DNA of 64,000 bases, from contig NZ_JACIVI010000002.1 in assembly GCF_014145335.1 (NCBI RefSeq), forward strand, positions 172,643-236,642, given 5' to 3'. The first letter of the stretch is position 1, and each line of letters opens with the position of its first letter. Positions 1 through 9,847 of this stretch are shown here, one piece after another. The translations under genes were made by a program, and so were the position numbers. Source of the stretch: Aquariibacter albus. Its GTDB lineage: Bacteria > Pseudomonadota > Gammaproteobacteria > Burkholderiales > Burkholderiaceae_C. The notes below the pieces were generated by a model. It saw nothing but the letters and a program-made list of their open reading frames with translations, was not told the origin of the DNA and made no database searches.

Positions 1-348
1 GAGCTGGCCGAGCGCGTGGCCCGCGAGCACGGCAACGTCCACGCCAGCGGCGGCTTCGGCGCCGCGGCCCTGCTGCGCCTGCTGGAGCGCTGCGACGCCT
101 TCCGCAAGCCCGCGGCCTTCGCCGAACTCCTGCAGGCCTGCACCTGCGATGCACGTGGCCGCCTCGGCCGGGCCGAGGCGCCCTATCCGCAGGCCGAACG
201 CCTGGCCGCGGCGCTGGCCGCGGCCCAGGCGGTCGACACCGCCGCGGTGGCCGCGGATGCCGCGGCCCGCGGGGCCCGCGGGCCGGCCGTCGGCGCGGCC
301 ATCGCGGCCGCGCGCGAAGCGGCCGTGGCCCAGGCGCTGGCGGCCTGA
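1..348 (+). CDS. cca: CCA tRNA nucleotidyltransferase, C-terminal part (truncated by window edge)
   Basis: The frame is open from the first base and stops at 346-348, giving about 115 residues of the C-terminal end of a longer protein. The text around residues 1-55 (ELAERVAREHGNVH, then LLRLLERCDAFRKP and LLQACTCDARGR) matches the helical region after the HD domain of multifunctional bacterial Cca, which adds or repairs the 3' CCA of tRNAs in the cytoplasm. The catalytic head domain lies outside the window and cannot be checked. The GTG at 16 is an internal codon, not a start. It converges on the minus-strand PsiF gene 16 bp downstream. The family call is from recognised sequence text only. 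Confidence 0.8.
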   Translation, partial: ELAERVAREHGNVHASGGFGAAALLRLLERCDAFRKPAAFAELLQACTCDARGRLGRAEAPYPQAERLAAALAAAQAVDTAAVAADAAARGARGPAVGAAIAAAREAAVAQALAA

Positions 349-364
349 GCCCGGCCGCGCCGGA

Positions 365-742
365 TCACTTCGCGGCCGCGTCGGCCACGCACTTCTTCAC
401 GAAGCTGCTGCGCGCGGCGCCCGCCAGCTTCTTGCCCTCGGCCTGCGCCTGGCAGGCGGCTTCGGGGGCCGGCGCCGGGGCGGCGCCGGCCTCGGCCTCG
501 CACTTCTTGAGGAAGCTGGTCTTGGCGGCGCCGGCCAGCTTCTTCTCGGCCGCCTGGGCGGCACAGGCGCTGGGGCCGGCTTCGCGTTCGCACTTCTTGA
601 GGAAGCTGGTCTTGGCGGCACCGGCCAGCTTCTTCTCGCTGGCCTGGTCGGCGCAGCTCGGGGCGGCCTGGGCCCCCCCGCTGAACAGGGCGGCGGCCAG
701 CAGGCCGGCCAGGGCGGGGCGGGAGAGGGCGATCCGGGTCAT
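365..742 (-). CDS. PsiF repeat-containing secreted protein with three tandem repeats
   Basis: A 125-residue protein with a signal peptide over about residues 1-26 (cut after AQA). The mature part is three near-identical repeats of about 30 residues, each with two cysteines and a core like KKLAGAAKTSFLKKC. This is the PsiF motif named from the phosphate-starvation protein of E. coli, whose function is unknown. The three repeats differ at few positions, so the array probably grew by recent internal duplication. The start at 742 is chosen because it begins directly with the signal peptide. The reading frame stays open upstream to 1258, but that extension overlaps the PEP-CTERM gene and is low-complexity. 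I see no PHO box. Confidence 0.8.
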   Translation of the reverse strand: MTRIALSRPALAGLLAAALFSGGAQAAPSCADQASEKKLAGAAKTSFLKKCEREAGPSACAAQAAEKKLAGAAKTSFLKKCEAEAGAAPAPAPEAACQAQAEGKKLAGAARSSFVKKCVADAAAK

Positions 743-813
743 CGGGGGCCTTTCGGGCAGAGGGGGATGAAACCCGACTCTAGCCGCCGCGCATGGCGTG
801 AAGGCGGCTCGCC

Positions 814-1194
814 TCAGTCCCGGTCGCGGGCTCGCGTGAGCCGCCGCCAGGCCAGCAGGGCCACCCCGCCCAGCAGGGTCAGGGCCGTGGTGCTGGGCTC
901 GGGCACGGGCGTGCCCAGGCCGGCGGGCGCAGGGGCCGGGCGTGCCGGAGCGGGCGTGCCGCGTGCGGCCACGGCCAGCCCCTGCCCGGCGGGCAGGTCC
1001 AGGTGGGCGCCGGGGCGAGACCCACCCCCCGGCTTCGGGGGGCTGGAGGCCGAAGCGGTCCAGGGACCGCCTGGACGCGGCGCGGGCAGCTCGGACTCCG
1101 GCGGCATCGTGGTCGCGCTTGCCCCCTGGGCCGCCCCGGCCAGCAAGGCGGCGGCCAGCAAGCGGGGGCCCGGGGGCTTGGGAGAGGGTTTCAT
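814..1194 (-). CDS. Small PEP-CTERM sorting-domain protein
   Basis: A 126-residue exported protein. It has an N-terminal signal peptide (about residues 1-27, cut near ASA), a proline/alanine-rich low-complexity middle, and a C-terminal tripartite tail over residues 97-126. That tail is VPEPST, then a hydrophobic segment ALTLLGGVALLAW, then the basic cluster RRLTRARDRD. This is the PEP-CTERM signal processed by exosortase in biofilm- or exopolysaccharide-producing betaproteobacteria. No exosortase gene is in the window. The middle has no recognisable domain, so the role of the mature protein is unknown. The start at 1194 gives a normal signal peptide. A much longer open frame upstream runs antisense through arsS and is not real. 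Confidence 0.75.
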   Translation of the reverse strand: MKPSPKPPGPRLLAAALLAGAAQGASATTMPPESELPAPRPGGPWTASASSPPKPGGGSRPGAHLDLPAGQGLAVAARGTPAPARPAPAPAGLGTPVPEPSTTALTLLGGVALLAWRRLTRARDRD

Positions 1195-1500
1195 GGTCAG
1201 GCGGCGGTCGTGGAGGGCGACGCGCGGGGCTGCGGGCCCGAGGCCCCGCCCCTCGCATGCCCGGGATATCGGCCGTCGCGCGCCGCAGATCAGCCGCTGG
1301 GCGTGATCGTCTTCACGCGCCGCCGACCCCGAGGGGGGCGGCTGCGGCGGGCTGCCAAGTTCCTCACGCCGGCCCGACCCGGTCGGCCGGATGGGGGGCT
1401 GCATCCGATTTCGCATGCCGCGTGTAACGATGCGACGACTTCTCCGACGGAGCCCCCGTGGCCCTCGTTCCGGCCTCGCCTTGCCCGAAAGACCCGCCCG
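1195..1500. other. Divergent intergenic region between the PEP-CTERM gene and arsS
   Basis: These 306 bases separate the minus-strand PEP-CTERM gene from the plus-strand arsS operon and should hold both promoters. I see no convincing -35/-10 pair, no ArsR-type dyad and no credible small gene. The region is GC-rich like the rest of the window. Confidence 0.4.
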
Positions 1501-2459
<959 letters not shown>

Positions 2460-2463
<4 letters not shown>

Positions 2464-4673
2464 GCGCGCCCGCCCCCGTGCCTGGCCCCACCCCGCCGCC
2501 AGCCGCTGCGCCGCACCGCCGCCTGCCCTTGCTCATCGGCCTGGCCCTGGTGGCCGGCCTGGCGCTCTGGGCCTGGCAGCATTTCGGCCTGGCCGAGCTG
2601 CTCACGCTCGACGCCCTCAAGGCCCGCCGGGCCGAGCTGGACGCCCTGGTCGCCGAACGGCCGCTGGCCACGGCGGCGGTGTATTTCGGCGTCTACGTCC
2701 TCGTCACCGCCCTGTCCTTCCCGGGCGCGGCCGTGCTGACCCTGGCCGGCGGCGCGATGTTCGGCCTGGGCTGGGGCCTGCTGCTGGTGTCCTTCGCCTC
2801 CAGCCTGGGCGCGCTGCTGGCCTTCCTGGTCGCGCGCTACCTGCTGCGCGACCTGGTGCAGTCGCGCTTCGGCGCGCAGCTTGCGCCGATCAACGAGGGC
2901 ATGCGCCGCGATGGCGTGCTCTACCTGCTGACCCTGAGGCTGGTGCCCGTCTTCCCCTTCTTCCTGGTCAATCTGCTGGCCGGCCTGACGCCGATCGGCG
3001 CCGGCCGCTTCTACGGGGTCAGCCAGCTCGGCATGCTGGCGGGCACGGCCGTCTTCGTGAACGCCGGCACCCAGCTTGCGAGCATCAGCGCGCCGGGCGA
3101 TGTGCTGTCGCCGGGCCTGCTCGGCTCCTTCGTGCTGCTGGGCTGCTTCCCCCTGCTGGCCAAGGCCCTCGTGGCGGGGCTGCAGCGGCGCAAGGTCTAT
3201 GCGGGCTGGACGCGGCCGCGCCGCTTCGACCGCAACCTGGTCGTGATTGGCGCCGGGGCCGGCGGCCTGGTGAGCGCCTACATCGCCGCGGCGGTCAAGG
3301 CCAAGGTCACCCTGGTCGAAGGCCACAAGATGGGCGGCGACTGCCTGAACTTCGGCTGCGTGCCGAGCAAGGCCCTGATCCGTTCGGCCAAGGCCGCCCA
3401 GGCCCTGCGCAAGGCCGAGGCCCTGGGCCTGCGTGGCGTGCAGGGCCGGGTGGACTTCGCGGCGGTGATGGAGCGGGTGGCCGGCGTCGTGCGCGAGGTC
3501 GAGCCGCATGATTCGGTCGAGCGCTACACCAAGCTGGGCGTCGAGGTGCTGCAGGGCCATGCCCGCATGCTCACGCCCTGGACGGTCGAGGTGCGCGGGG
3601 CCGATGGCCGCACCCAGGTGCTGAGCACCCGCAGCATCGTGATCGCCGCGGGCGCGCGGCCCTTCATGCCGCCCATCCCCGGCCTGGCCGAGGTCGGCGC
3701 GCTCAATTCCGACACCGTCTGGAGCCTGCGCGAGCTGCCGGCCCGGCTGCTGGTGCTGGGCGGCGGGCCGATCGGCTGCGAGCTGGCGCAGAGCTTCGCC
3801 CGCCTCGGCGCCGAGGTGACCCAGGTCGAGCAGGGCGAGCGCCTGATGGCGCGCGAGGATGCCGACGCCGCCGCGCTGGTCACCGCCTCGCTGCAGGCCG
3901 ACGGCGTGCGCGTGCTGACCGGCCACCAGGCCCTGCGCTGCGAGCAGGATGCCCAGGGCAAGCGCCTGATCGTGCGGCAGGGCGGGCAGGAGATCGCGCT
4001 GCCCTTCGACCAGCTGCTCTGCGCCGTCGGCCGCACGCCGCGGGTCGAGGGCTATGGCCTGGAGGAGCTGGGCATCCCGCTGACGCCGCGCAAGACCATC
4101 GTCACCAACGGCCTGCTGCAAACCAAGTACCCGAACATCTACGCCGTGGGCGATGTGGCCGGGCCCTACCAGTTCACCCATGCTGCGGCCCACCAGGCCT
4201 GGTATGCCGCGGTCAACGCCCTGTTCGGTCGCTTCAAGACCTTCACCGCCGACTACCGCGTGATGCCCTGGACCACCTTCACCGACCCCGAGGTCGCGCG
4301 GGTCGGCCTGTCGGAGGACGAGGCCCGCGCCCAGGGCGTGGCCTACGAGCTGACGCGCTATGGCCTGGACGATCTCGACCGCGCCATCGCCGACGGCACC
4401 GCCCACGGTTACGTCAAGGTGCTGACCGTGCCGGGCAAGGACCGCATCCTCGGCGTGACGATCGTCGGCGAGCATGCCGGCGACCTGCTCGCCGAATTCG
4501 TGCTGGCGATGAAGCACGGCCTGGGGCTCAACAAGATCCTCGGCACCATCCACACCTACCCCACCCTGTCGGAGGCCAACAAGTACGCGGCCGGCGAATG
4601 GAAGCGGGCCCATGCCCCGCAGGGCCTGCTGGCCTGGGTGGCGAAGTACCACGCCTGGGAGCGCGGCGCATGA
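2460..4673 (+). CDS. TVP38/TMEM64 membrane domain fused to a mercuric reductase-like flavoprotein
   Basis: A 737-residue fusion. Residues about 20-235 are a TVP38/VTT (DedA-like) membrane domain with several hydrophobic helices and the hallmark FPGAAVLTLAGGAMFG. From about residue 255 it is a class I pyridine nucleotide-disulfide oxidoreductase. This part has the FAD motif GAGAGGLVSAY, a redox-active pair C295/C300 (CLNFGC), an NAD(P)H motif GGGPIGCELAQ, an FAD motif YAVGDVAG, and a dimer-interface HTYPTLSEAN with the catalytic His. It resembles MerA, but it lacks the heavy-metal-associated N-domain and the C-terminal vicinal cysteines that hold Hg(II). So it is a membrane-tethered reductase of unknown substrate, here in an arsenosugar operon. 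It overlaps both neighbours by 4 bp. Confidence 0.85.
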
Positions 4674-5572
4674 AGCCCGACCTTTCCGTCCTCGCCCACC
4701 CGCCGCGCCCTGCGGTCCAGGCTCAGGCCCTGAGCCCGGCCCGCCGCCGCCTGCTGGGTGGCGCGATCGGTGGCCTGGCCCTGGCCGGCCTGGGGCCGCT
4801 GGCCGCCGGCCCGGCCGCGGCCGCCGAGGCCTTCGACCACGGGCCCTGGACGGCGCTGCTCAAGCGCCATGTCGTGCTGCTGCGCGGCGGCCAGGCCTCG
4901 CAGGTCCGCTATGCCGGCTTCGCGACCGACCGGCCGGCGCTCAAGGCCTATCTGGCCAGCCTGTCGGCCCTGCCGCGCGCGCGCTTCGAGGCCTGGACGC
5001 CGGCCGCGCAGATGGCCTTCCTGATCAATGCCTACAACGCCTGGACGGTCGAGCTCATCCTCGGCCGCTACCCACGCCTGGCCTCGATCAAGGACCTGGG
5101 CAGCCTGCTCAGCAGCCCCTGGAAGCCGGCCTGGATCCCGCTGCTCGGCGAGACCCTCTCGCTCGACGCCATCGAGCACGGCCGCCTGCGCGCCCGCGGC
5201 CGCTACGACGACCCGCGCATCCACTTCGCGGTCAACTGCGCCTCGGTCGGCTGCCCCATGCTGCGCGAGGAGGCCTTCCTGCCCGAGCGCCTCGACGCCC
5301 AGCTCGACGAGCAGACCGCCCGCTTCCTGGCCGACCGCAGCCGCAACCGCTACGACGCGGCCAGCGGCCGGCTCAAGGTCTCGAAGATCTTCGACTGGTA
5401 TGGCGAGGACTTCCGCCTCGGCCACCGCGGCATCCGCAGCCTGGCCGGCTTCTTCGCCAGCCACGCCGAGCGCCTGACCGAGGCCCCGACCGACCAGGCC
5501 CGGCTGCGCGCCGGCACGGTGCCGATCGACTTCCTCGACTACGACTGGGCGCTGAACGACGTGCCGGCATGA
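4670..5572 (+). CDS. DUF547 domain protein, exported
   Basis: A 300-residue protein whose body is DUF547, shown by MAFLINAYNAWTVELIL and HFAVNCASVGCPMLREEAF. The N-terminus has an arginine-rich stretch (ARRRLLGG) before a hydrophobic segment ending about residue 48. This looks like a Tat or long Sec signal, so the protein is probably periplasmic. DUF547 has a papain-like fold but no proven function. The start at 4670 is set by the ATGA overlap with the preceding gene; a longer frame reaches 4598 but lies inside that gene. It is regularly found beside ArsS and TIGR04283 glycosyltransferases, which is why it is placed in the arsenosugar operon. Confidence 0.8.
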   Translation: MKPDLSVLAHPPRPAVQAQALSPARRRLLGGAIGGLALAGLGPLAAGPAAAAEAFDHGPWTALLKRHVVLLRGGQASQVRYAGFATDRPALKAYLASLSALPRARFEAWTPAAQMAFLINAYNAWTVELILGRYPRLASIKDLGSLLSSPWKPAWIPLLGETLSLDAIEHGRLRARGRYDDPRIHFAVNCASVGCPMLREEAFLPERLDAQLDEQTARFLADRSRNRYDAASGRLKVSKIFDWYGEDFRLGHRGIRSLAGFFASHAERLTEAPTDQARLRAGTVPIDFLDYDWALNDVPA

Positions 5573-6279
5573 GCTTGAGCCCCGCCGAGGCCGCCGCGGC
5601 CCGGCCGCGCCTGTCCATCGTCCTGCCCATGCTGAATGAGGCCGCAGGCATCGAGGCCACGCTGCGCGCGCTGGCGCCGCTGCGGGCGGCCGGGCAGGAG
5701 CTGATCGTCGTCGACGGCGGCAGCCAGGACGACAGCCTGGCCCGCGCCCGACCGCTGGCCGACCGCGTGCTCGAAGGCCCGCGCGGCCGCGCCCGGCAGA
5801 TGAATGCCGGCGCGTCCTGCGCGCGGGGCGAGCACCTGCTCTTCCTGCATGCCGACACCCGCCTGCCGCCCGGCGGGGCCGAGGCCCTGGGGGCCGCGCT
5901 CGACGCGGGCGCGCACTGGGGCCGCTTCGACGTGCGCATCGAAGGCCGCTCGCGCTGGCTGCCGGTGGTCGCCGCGCTGATGAACCGGCGCTCGCGCTGG
6001 ACCGGCATCGCCACCGGCGACCAGGGCATCTTCCTGCGCGCCGAGACCTTCCGCGAACTCGGCGGCTTCCCCGAGCAGCCGCTGATGGAGGACATCGAGC
6101 TCAGCCGCCGCCTGCTGCGCCGTGGCCTGCGCCCGGCCTGCCTGCGCCTGAAGGTGCAGACCGCCGGCCGGCGCTGGGACGAGCGCGGCGCCTGGCCGAC
6201 CATCCTGCTGATGTGGCGGCTGCGCTGGCGCTACTGGCGCGGCGCCTCGCCCGAGGCCCTGGCCCGCGCCTACCGCTGA
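5569..6279 (+). CDS. TIGR04283-type arsenosugar-associated glycosyltransferase (GT-A fold)
   Basis: A 236-residue family 2 glycosyltransferase. It has the nucleotide-binding start LSIVLPMLNEA, the VVDGGSQDDS loop, a DxD-like LLFLHADTRLP, and the acceptor-side motif GDQGIFLRAETFRELGGFPE followed by LMEDIELSRRL. The family is named for its co-occurrence with arsenosugar genes; which sugar it moves is not proven. It has no membrane segment. Overlap with the DUF547 gene is 4 bp (ATGA) and the next gene begins 22 bp later, so it is translationally coupled in one operon. Confidence 0.85.
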   Translation: MSLSPAEAAAARPRLSIVLPMLNEAAGIEATLRALAPLRAAGQELIVVDGGSQDDSLARARPLADRVLEGPRGRARQMNAGASCARGEHLLFLHADTRLPPGGAEALGAALDAGAHWGRFDVRIEGRSRWLPVVAALMNRRSRWTGIATGDQGIFLRAETFRELGGFPEQPLMEDIELSRRLLRRGLRPACLRLKVQTAGRRWDERGAWPTILLMWRLRWRYWRGASPEALARAYR

Positions 6280-6301
6280 GCCCGAGCCCCTTCCCGACCC
6301 C

Positions 6302-6940
6302 ATGCCCCCCCGCTTCCACCTGACCGTGCTCGCCAAGGCCCCCGTGCCGGGCCGGGCCAAGACCCGCCTCATCCCGGCGCTGGGTGCGGACGGCGCCGCC
6401 GCGCTGGCCGAGCGCCTGCTCGACCTGGCCCTGGACCAGGCCCTGGCCGCCGGCTTCGACACGGTCGAGCTCTGCGTCACCCCCGACGCCGACCACCCCG
6501 CCGTGCAGCGCCAGGCCGCCCGGCCCGGCCTGCGCCTGAGCCTACAGGGCGAGGGCGATCTCGGGGCCCGCATGGCCCGCGCGCTGGACCGCGCCCTGGC
6601 CGGCGGCGCGGCCGGGGCCCTGCTGATCGGCACCGACGCGCCGGCCCTGGACGCCGCCCGGCTGCGCGCCGCCGCCCAGGCCCTGGCCCAGGCCGATGCG
6701 GTGACCGTGCCCGCGCACGACGGCGGCTATGCCCTGATCGGCCTGCGCCGGCCGGCGCCCGCGCTCTTCGAGGGCATGGCCTGGAGCACGGCCGGCGTGC
6801 TGGCCGCCACCCGCGCCCGCGCCGCCGCGGCCGGCCTGCGCCTGGCCGAGCTGGCGCCGCTGCACGACATCGACGAGCCGGCCGACCTCGTCCACCTGCC
6901 GCCCGGCTGGCTGCCGGCGGGCCGGGAGGTGGGCGCATGA
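6302..6940 (+). CDS. TIGR04282-type arsenosugar-associated nucleotidyltransferase/glycosyltransferase (DUF2064)
   Basis: A 212-residue protein of the DUF2064 family, related to CofC/MobA-like nucleotidyltransferases. It opens with LTVLAKAPVPGRAKTRLIP, the loop that binds a nucleoside triphosphate. IGTDAPALD (metal site) and PAHDGGYALIGLR follow. Members are annotated as arsenosugar biosynthesis glycosyltransferases and regularly accompany the TIGR04283 enzyme, as here. A plausible but unproven split of work is that one activates a carrier and the other transfers a sugar. It overlaps the next gene by 4 bp. Confidence 0.85.
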   Translation: MPPRFHLTVLAKAPVPGRAKTRLIPALGADGAAALAERLLDLALDQALAAGFDTVELCVTPDADHPAVQRQAARPGLRLSLQGEGDLGARMARALDRALAGGAAGALLIGTDAPALDAARLRAAAQALAQADAVTVPAHDGGYALIGLRRPAPALFEGMAWSTAGVLAATRARAAAAGLRLAELAPLHDIDEPADLVHLPPGWLPAGREVGA

Positions 6941-8061
6941 GCGATCTCGTCCTCGTCGGCGGCGGCCATGCCCATGCCGAGGTGCTGCGCCGCTGGGCCC
7001 TGGCGCCGCTGCCGGGCGTGGCCCTGCACCTGGTCACGCCCGAGCCGCTGGCGCCCTATTCCGGCAGCGTGCCGGCCTGGCTGGCGGGCGAGGAAAGCAG
7101 CGCCTCCATCAGCATCGACATGGCCGCCCTGGCCCGCGCGGCCGGCGCCACCCTGCACCTCGACAGCGTGCAGGCCCTGGATCCGGTGGCGCGCCAGCTC
7201 ACCCTGGCCAGCGGCGCGCGGCTGGGCTGGCGGCATCTCTCGCTGAACGTCGGCTCCACGCTGGAGCCGCCGGCCCCGGCCGGCGTGCGCGTGCTGTCGA
7301 TGCGCCCGCTGGGCGCCCTGCGCGCCGCCTGGCAGGCGTTGCGCGCCGAGTTGGCCGTCTGGCCGCTGGACCGTCCGCTGCGCCTGGCCGCCGTGGGCGG
7401 CGGCGCGGCCGGCTTCGAGACCGTGCTGGCCGTCAGCGCCCGGCTGCGCCGCGAGCGGCCCGGCCTGCACCTGCAGGCCAGGCTGCTCAGCCGCGGCCCG
7501 CTGCTGCCCGGCCTGGCGCCCGGCGCGCGGCGGGCGGCGGCGCGGGCCCTGGTACGGGCCGGCATCGAGCTGCAGCTCGGCCGCAGCTGGACCGAGGCCG
7601 AGGCCGCCGGCACCGATGTGATGCTCTGGGCCACCGGCGCCCGCGCCCAGGCCTGGCAGCGCGACCCGGCCCGCCGCGGCGGCCTGGCGGTCGACGAGGG
7701 CGGCTTCCTGGCCATCGACCGCCGGCTCCGCTCGGTCTCGCATCCGCAGCTCTTCGCGGTGGGCGATTGCGCCGCCTGGTCACCCGCCCTGCCCAAGGCC
7801 GGCGTGCATGCCGTGCGCATGGGCCCGGTGCTGTCGGATAACCTGCGCGCCGCCTGCGGCGCCGGCGTCTGGCGCGAGCACGAACCCCAGGCCCGCGTGC
7901 TGGCCCTGCTGGCCACGGCCGACGGCCGCGCCATCGCCGCGCGCGGCGGCCTGGCCGCCGAGGGCCGCTGGGTGCTGGCCTGGAAGCGCCACATCGACCG
8001 GGCCTTCCTGCAGCGTTACCGTGTCGCCGGCGCGCCGCGTCCCGCCCCCCTGGACGCCTGA
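6937..8061 (+). CDS. FAD-dependent oxidoreductase, TIGR03169 (NDH-2/SelD-N-terminal-like)
   Basis: A 374-residue flavoprotein starting MSDLVLVGGGHAHAEVLRRW, the dinucleotide-binding start typical of the TIGR03169 family. That family is also found fused to the N-terminus of selenophosphate synthetase. A second nucleotide motif AAVGGGAAGFETVLA lies near residue 150 and the closing FAD motif LFAVGDCAAW near residue 270. A relative of type II NADH dehydrogenase and sulfide:quinone reductase, it may reduce a quinone or a metalloid species, but the substrate is unknown. No selD is nearby. It overlaps the previous gene by 4 bp, and its stop lies 20 bp before the phosphorylase gene. Confidence 0.75.
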   Translation: MSDLVLVGGGHAHAEVLRRWALAPLPGVALHLVTPEPLAPYSGSVPAWLAGEESSASISIDMAALARAAGATLHLDSVQALDPVARQLTLASGARLGWRHLSLNVGSTLEPPAPAGVRVLSMRPLGALRAAWQALRAELAVWPLDRPLRLAAVGGGAAGFETVLAVSARLRRERPGLHLQARLLSRGPLLPGLAPGARRAAARALVRAGIELQLGRSWTEAEAAGTDVMLWATGARAQAWQRDPARRGGLAVDEGGFLAIDRRLRSVSHPQLFAVGDCAAWSPALPKAGVHAVRMGPVLSDNLRAACGAGVWREHEPQARVLALLATADGRAIAARGGLAAEGRWVLAWKRHIDRAFLQRYRVAGAPRPAPLDA

Positions 8062-8081
8062 ACCCTTCGGGAGAACACCCC

Positions 8082-8927
8082 ATGCTTGCCGTCGTCGGAG
8101 GCACCGGCCTCTACGGGCTCGAGGACTTCGAGCTGATCACCCGCCACGAGGGCGACACGCCCTTCGGCCGCCCTTCCGGCCCGGTGCTGCACGGCCGCTT
8201 CGGCGGGCGCGAGCTGCTCTTCCTGGCCCGCCACGGCGACGGTCACCGCCTGCTGCCGCATGAGGTGAACTACCGTGCCAACGTCTTTGCGCTGAAGGCC
8301 GCGGGCGCCACCCACCTGCTGGGCTTCTCGGCGGTCGGCAGCCTGGTCGAGCCGGTCGCGCCGGGCCAGCTGGCCGTGCCCGGGCAGTACATCGACTGGA
8401 CCCGCGGCGGGCGCGAGCGCAGCTTCTTCGGCGGCGGGGTGGCCGCGCATGTCTCCACCGCGCGGCCGGTGAGCGCGGCCATGGTCGACTGGATCGCGGC
8501 CGGCGCCGCCCGGCTCGGCCTGCCCCTGCATCGCGACCTGACCTACGCCTGCGTCGAAGGCCCGCGCCTGGGCACCCGGGCCGAGAGCTTCATGCTGCGC
8601 CAGCTCGGCGGCCAGCTGGTCGGCATGAGCAATGTGCCGGAGGTCTTCCTGGCCCGCGAGGCGCAGATGGGCTATGCCACCGTCGGCCTGGTCACCGACT
8701 ACGACTGCTGGATGGACGACCCCGCCCACCATGTCAGCGTGGCCGAGGTCTTCGCCCGCTACGGCGCCACCCTGGCCCAGGCCCGGCAGCTGCTTCACAC
8801 CCTGCTGAGCCTGCCGCAGCCGGAGATCGAGCCCGAGTCCCGCCAGGCCCTGGCCAGCGCCCTGATCACCCCGCCCGACCGGCTCGACGCCGCCCAGCGC
8901 GCCTGGCTGGCCGTGCTGCAGGCATGA
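8082..8927 (+). CDS. mtnP: S-methyl-5'-thioadenosine phosphorylase (MTAP) family
   Basis: A 281-residue purine nucleoside phosphorylase of the MTAP type. It has a phosphate-binding start VVGGTGLYGL, the GHRLLPHEVNYRANVFALK stretch and ACVEGPRLGT. The base-recognition loop TDYDCW has D206 and D208. These two aspartates mark adenine-specific MTAP, as opposed to the thioinosine-specific relatives. The normal reaction splits 5'-methylthioadenosine into adenine and methylthioribose-1-phosphate. In this operon the natural substrate may instead be the dimethylarsinoyl-deoxyadenosine made by ArsS; that is inference from context. A good ribosome site (GGGAGAA) precedes the ATG. It overlaps the DUF3047 gene by 4 bp. 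Confidence 0.85.
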   Translation: MLAVVGGTGLYGLEDFELITRHEGDTPFGRPSGPVLHGRFGGRELLFLARHGDGHRLLPHEVNYRANVFALKAAGATHLLGFSAVGSLVEPVAPGQLAVPGQYIDWTRGGRERSFFGGGVAAHVSTARPVSAAMVDWIAAGAARLGLPLHRDLTYACVEGPRLGTRAESFMLRQLGGQLVGMSNVPEVFLAREAQMGYATVGLVTDYDCWMDDPAHHVSVAEVFARYGATLAQARQLLHTLLSLPQPEIEPESRQALASALITPPDRLDAAQRAWLAVLQA

Positions 8928-9694
8928 ACCTCGGCCCGGAGGCGGCCGCCCGGCAGACGCTTGCCCCAGCGCTCGCGTTGCTCGGGCTGCTCGCGCCAGG
9001 GGCGCTGGCCGGCCCGGTGGCGGCGGCCGAGCCGGTCTGGGTCGGCCGCTTCGACGCCGGCCTCGCGCCCTGGCGCGAGCAGGCGCTCAAGCCCGGCCTC
9101 ACGCCCAACCGCCACCGCCTGCGCGCCTGGGACGGCCGCGCGGCGGTCGAGATCCGCTCGGCCAAGAGCTTCTCCCTGCTCGCCCGGCCCCTGGCGATGG
9201 ACCTGGCCGCCACGCCCGTGCTCTGCTGGGCCTGGCGCATCGACGCGCCGCTGAAGACCGCCCGGCTCGGCGACAAGGCCGGCGACGACTATGCCGCCCG
9301 GCTCTACATCAGCCTGGCCATCCCGCCCGAGGACCAGGGCTTCGCCCTGCGCGCCAAGCTGGCCCTGGGCCGTTCGATCTTCGGCCCCGAGCTGCCCGAT
9401 GCCGCGCTGAACTATGTCTGGGACGGCCAGGCCGCGGTCGGCACCGCCCAGCCCAATGCCTACACCGACCGGGCCATGATGATCGTGCAGCGCAGCGGCG
9501 CCGCCCAGGCCGGCGCCTGGGTGCAGGAGCGCCGCGACATCGCGGCCGATGCGCGCCGCCACTTCGGCCCCAGCGCCCGGCCGGTGCAGATCGCCCTGGC
9601 CGTCGACACCGACAACACCGGCGAATCGGCCGAGGCCGGCTTTGCCGACCTGCACTTCGTCGCCGCCGACCAGCCCTGCGCGCCGCCGCCCTGA
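8924..9694 (+). CDS. DUF3047 exported protein
   Basis: A 256-residue protein with a hydrophobic N-terminus (about residues 14-37, ending AAAEP) that looks like a signal peptide. A DUF3047 domain follows, with the typical text LCWAWRIDAP, GDDYAARLYISL and ALNYVWDG. DUF3047 has a lectin/concanavalin-like beta-sandwich prediction but no assigned function. It is the last gene of the plus-strand arsenosugar-type operon. The next genes run in the opposite direction, and the hairpin just downstream ends their transcript rather than this one, judging by where the T-tract lies. Confidence 0.75.
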   Translation: MNLGPEAAARQTLAPALALLGLLAPGALAGPVAAAEPVWVGRFDAGLAPWREQALKPGLTPNRHRLRAWDGRAAVEIRSAKSFSLLARPLAMDLAATPVLCWAWRIDAPLKTARLGDKAGDDYAARLYISLAIPPEDQGFALRAKLALGRSIFGPELPDAALNYVWDGQAAVGTAQPNAYTDRAMMIVQRSGAAQAGAWVQERRDIAADARRHFGPSARPVQIALAVDTDNTGESAEAGFADLHFVAADQPCAPPP

Positions 9695-9704
9695 GCGGCG
9701 GCCG

Positions 9705-9739
9705 AGAAAAAGCCCCCGGCCACGGTCGTGGACGGGGGC
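9705..9739 (-). terminator. Intrinsic terminator of the serine-cycle operon
   Basis: Bases 9712-9723 (GCCCCCGGCCAC) pair with 9728-9739 (GTGGACGGGGGC) around a 4-base loop, giving a 12-bp stem with one mismatch. Read on the minus strand the stem is followed by TTTTTCTC (9711-9704). It sits just over 100 bp beyond the mclA stop codon on that strand, so it is a textbook Rho-independent end for the minus-strand operon. Confidence 0.85.
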
Positions 9740-9847
9740 GGGTCGGGCGGGCCGGGTGCGGCGCCGCGCCGGAGGCGGGGGCGATGGGCTCCCACCCCGA
9801 GGCCGTGGCGCGATGCGCGCCGCGGAACCTGGGGCCGGACGCGCGCT

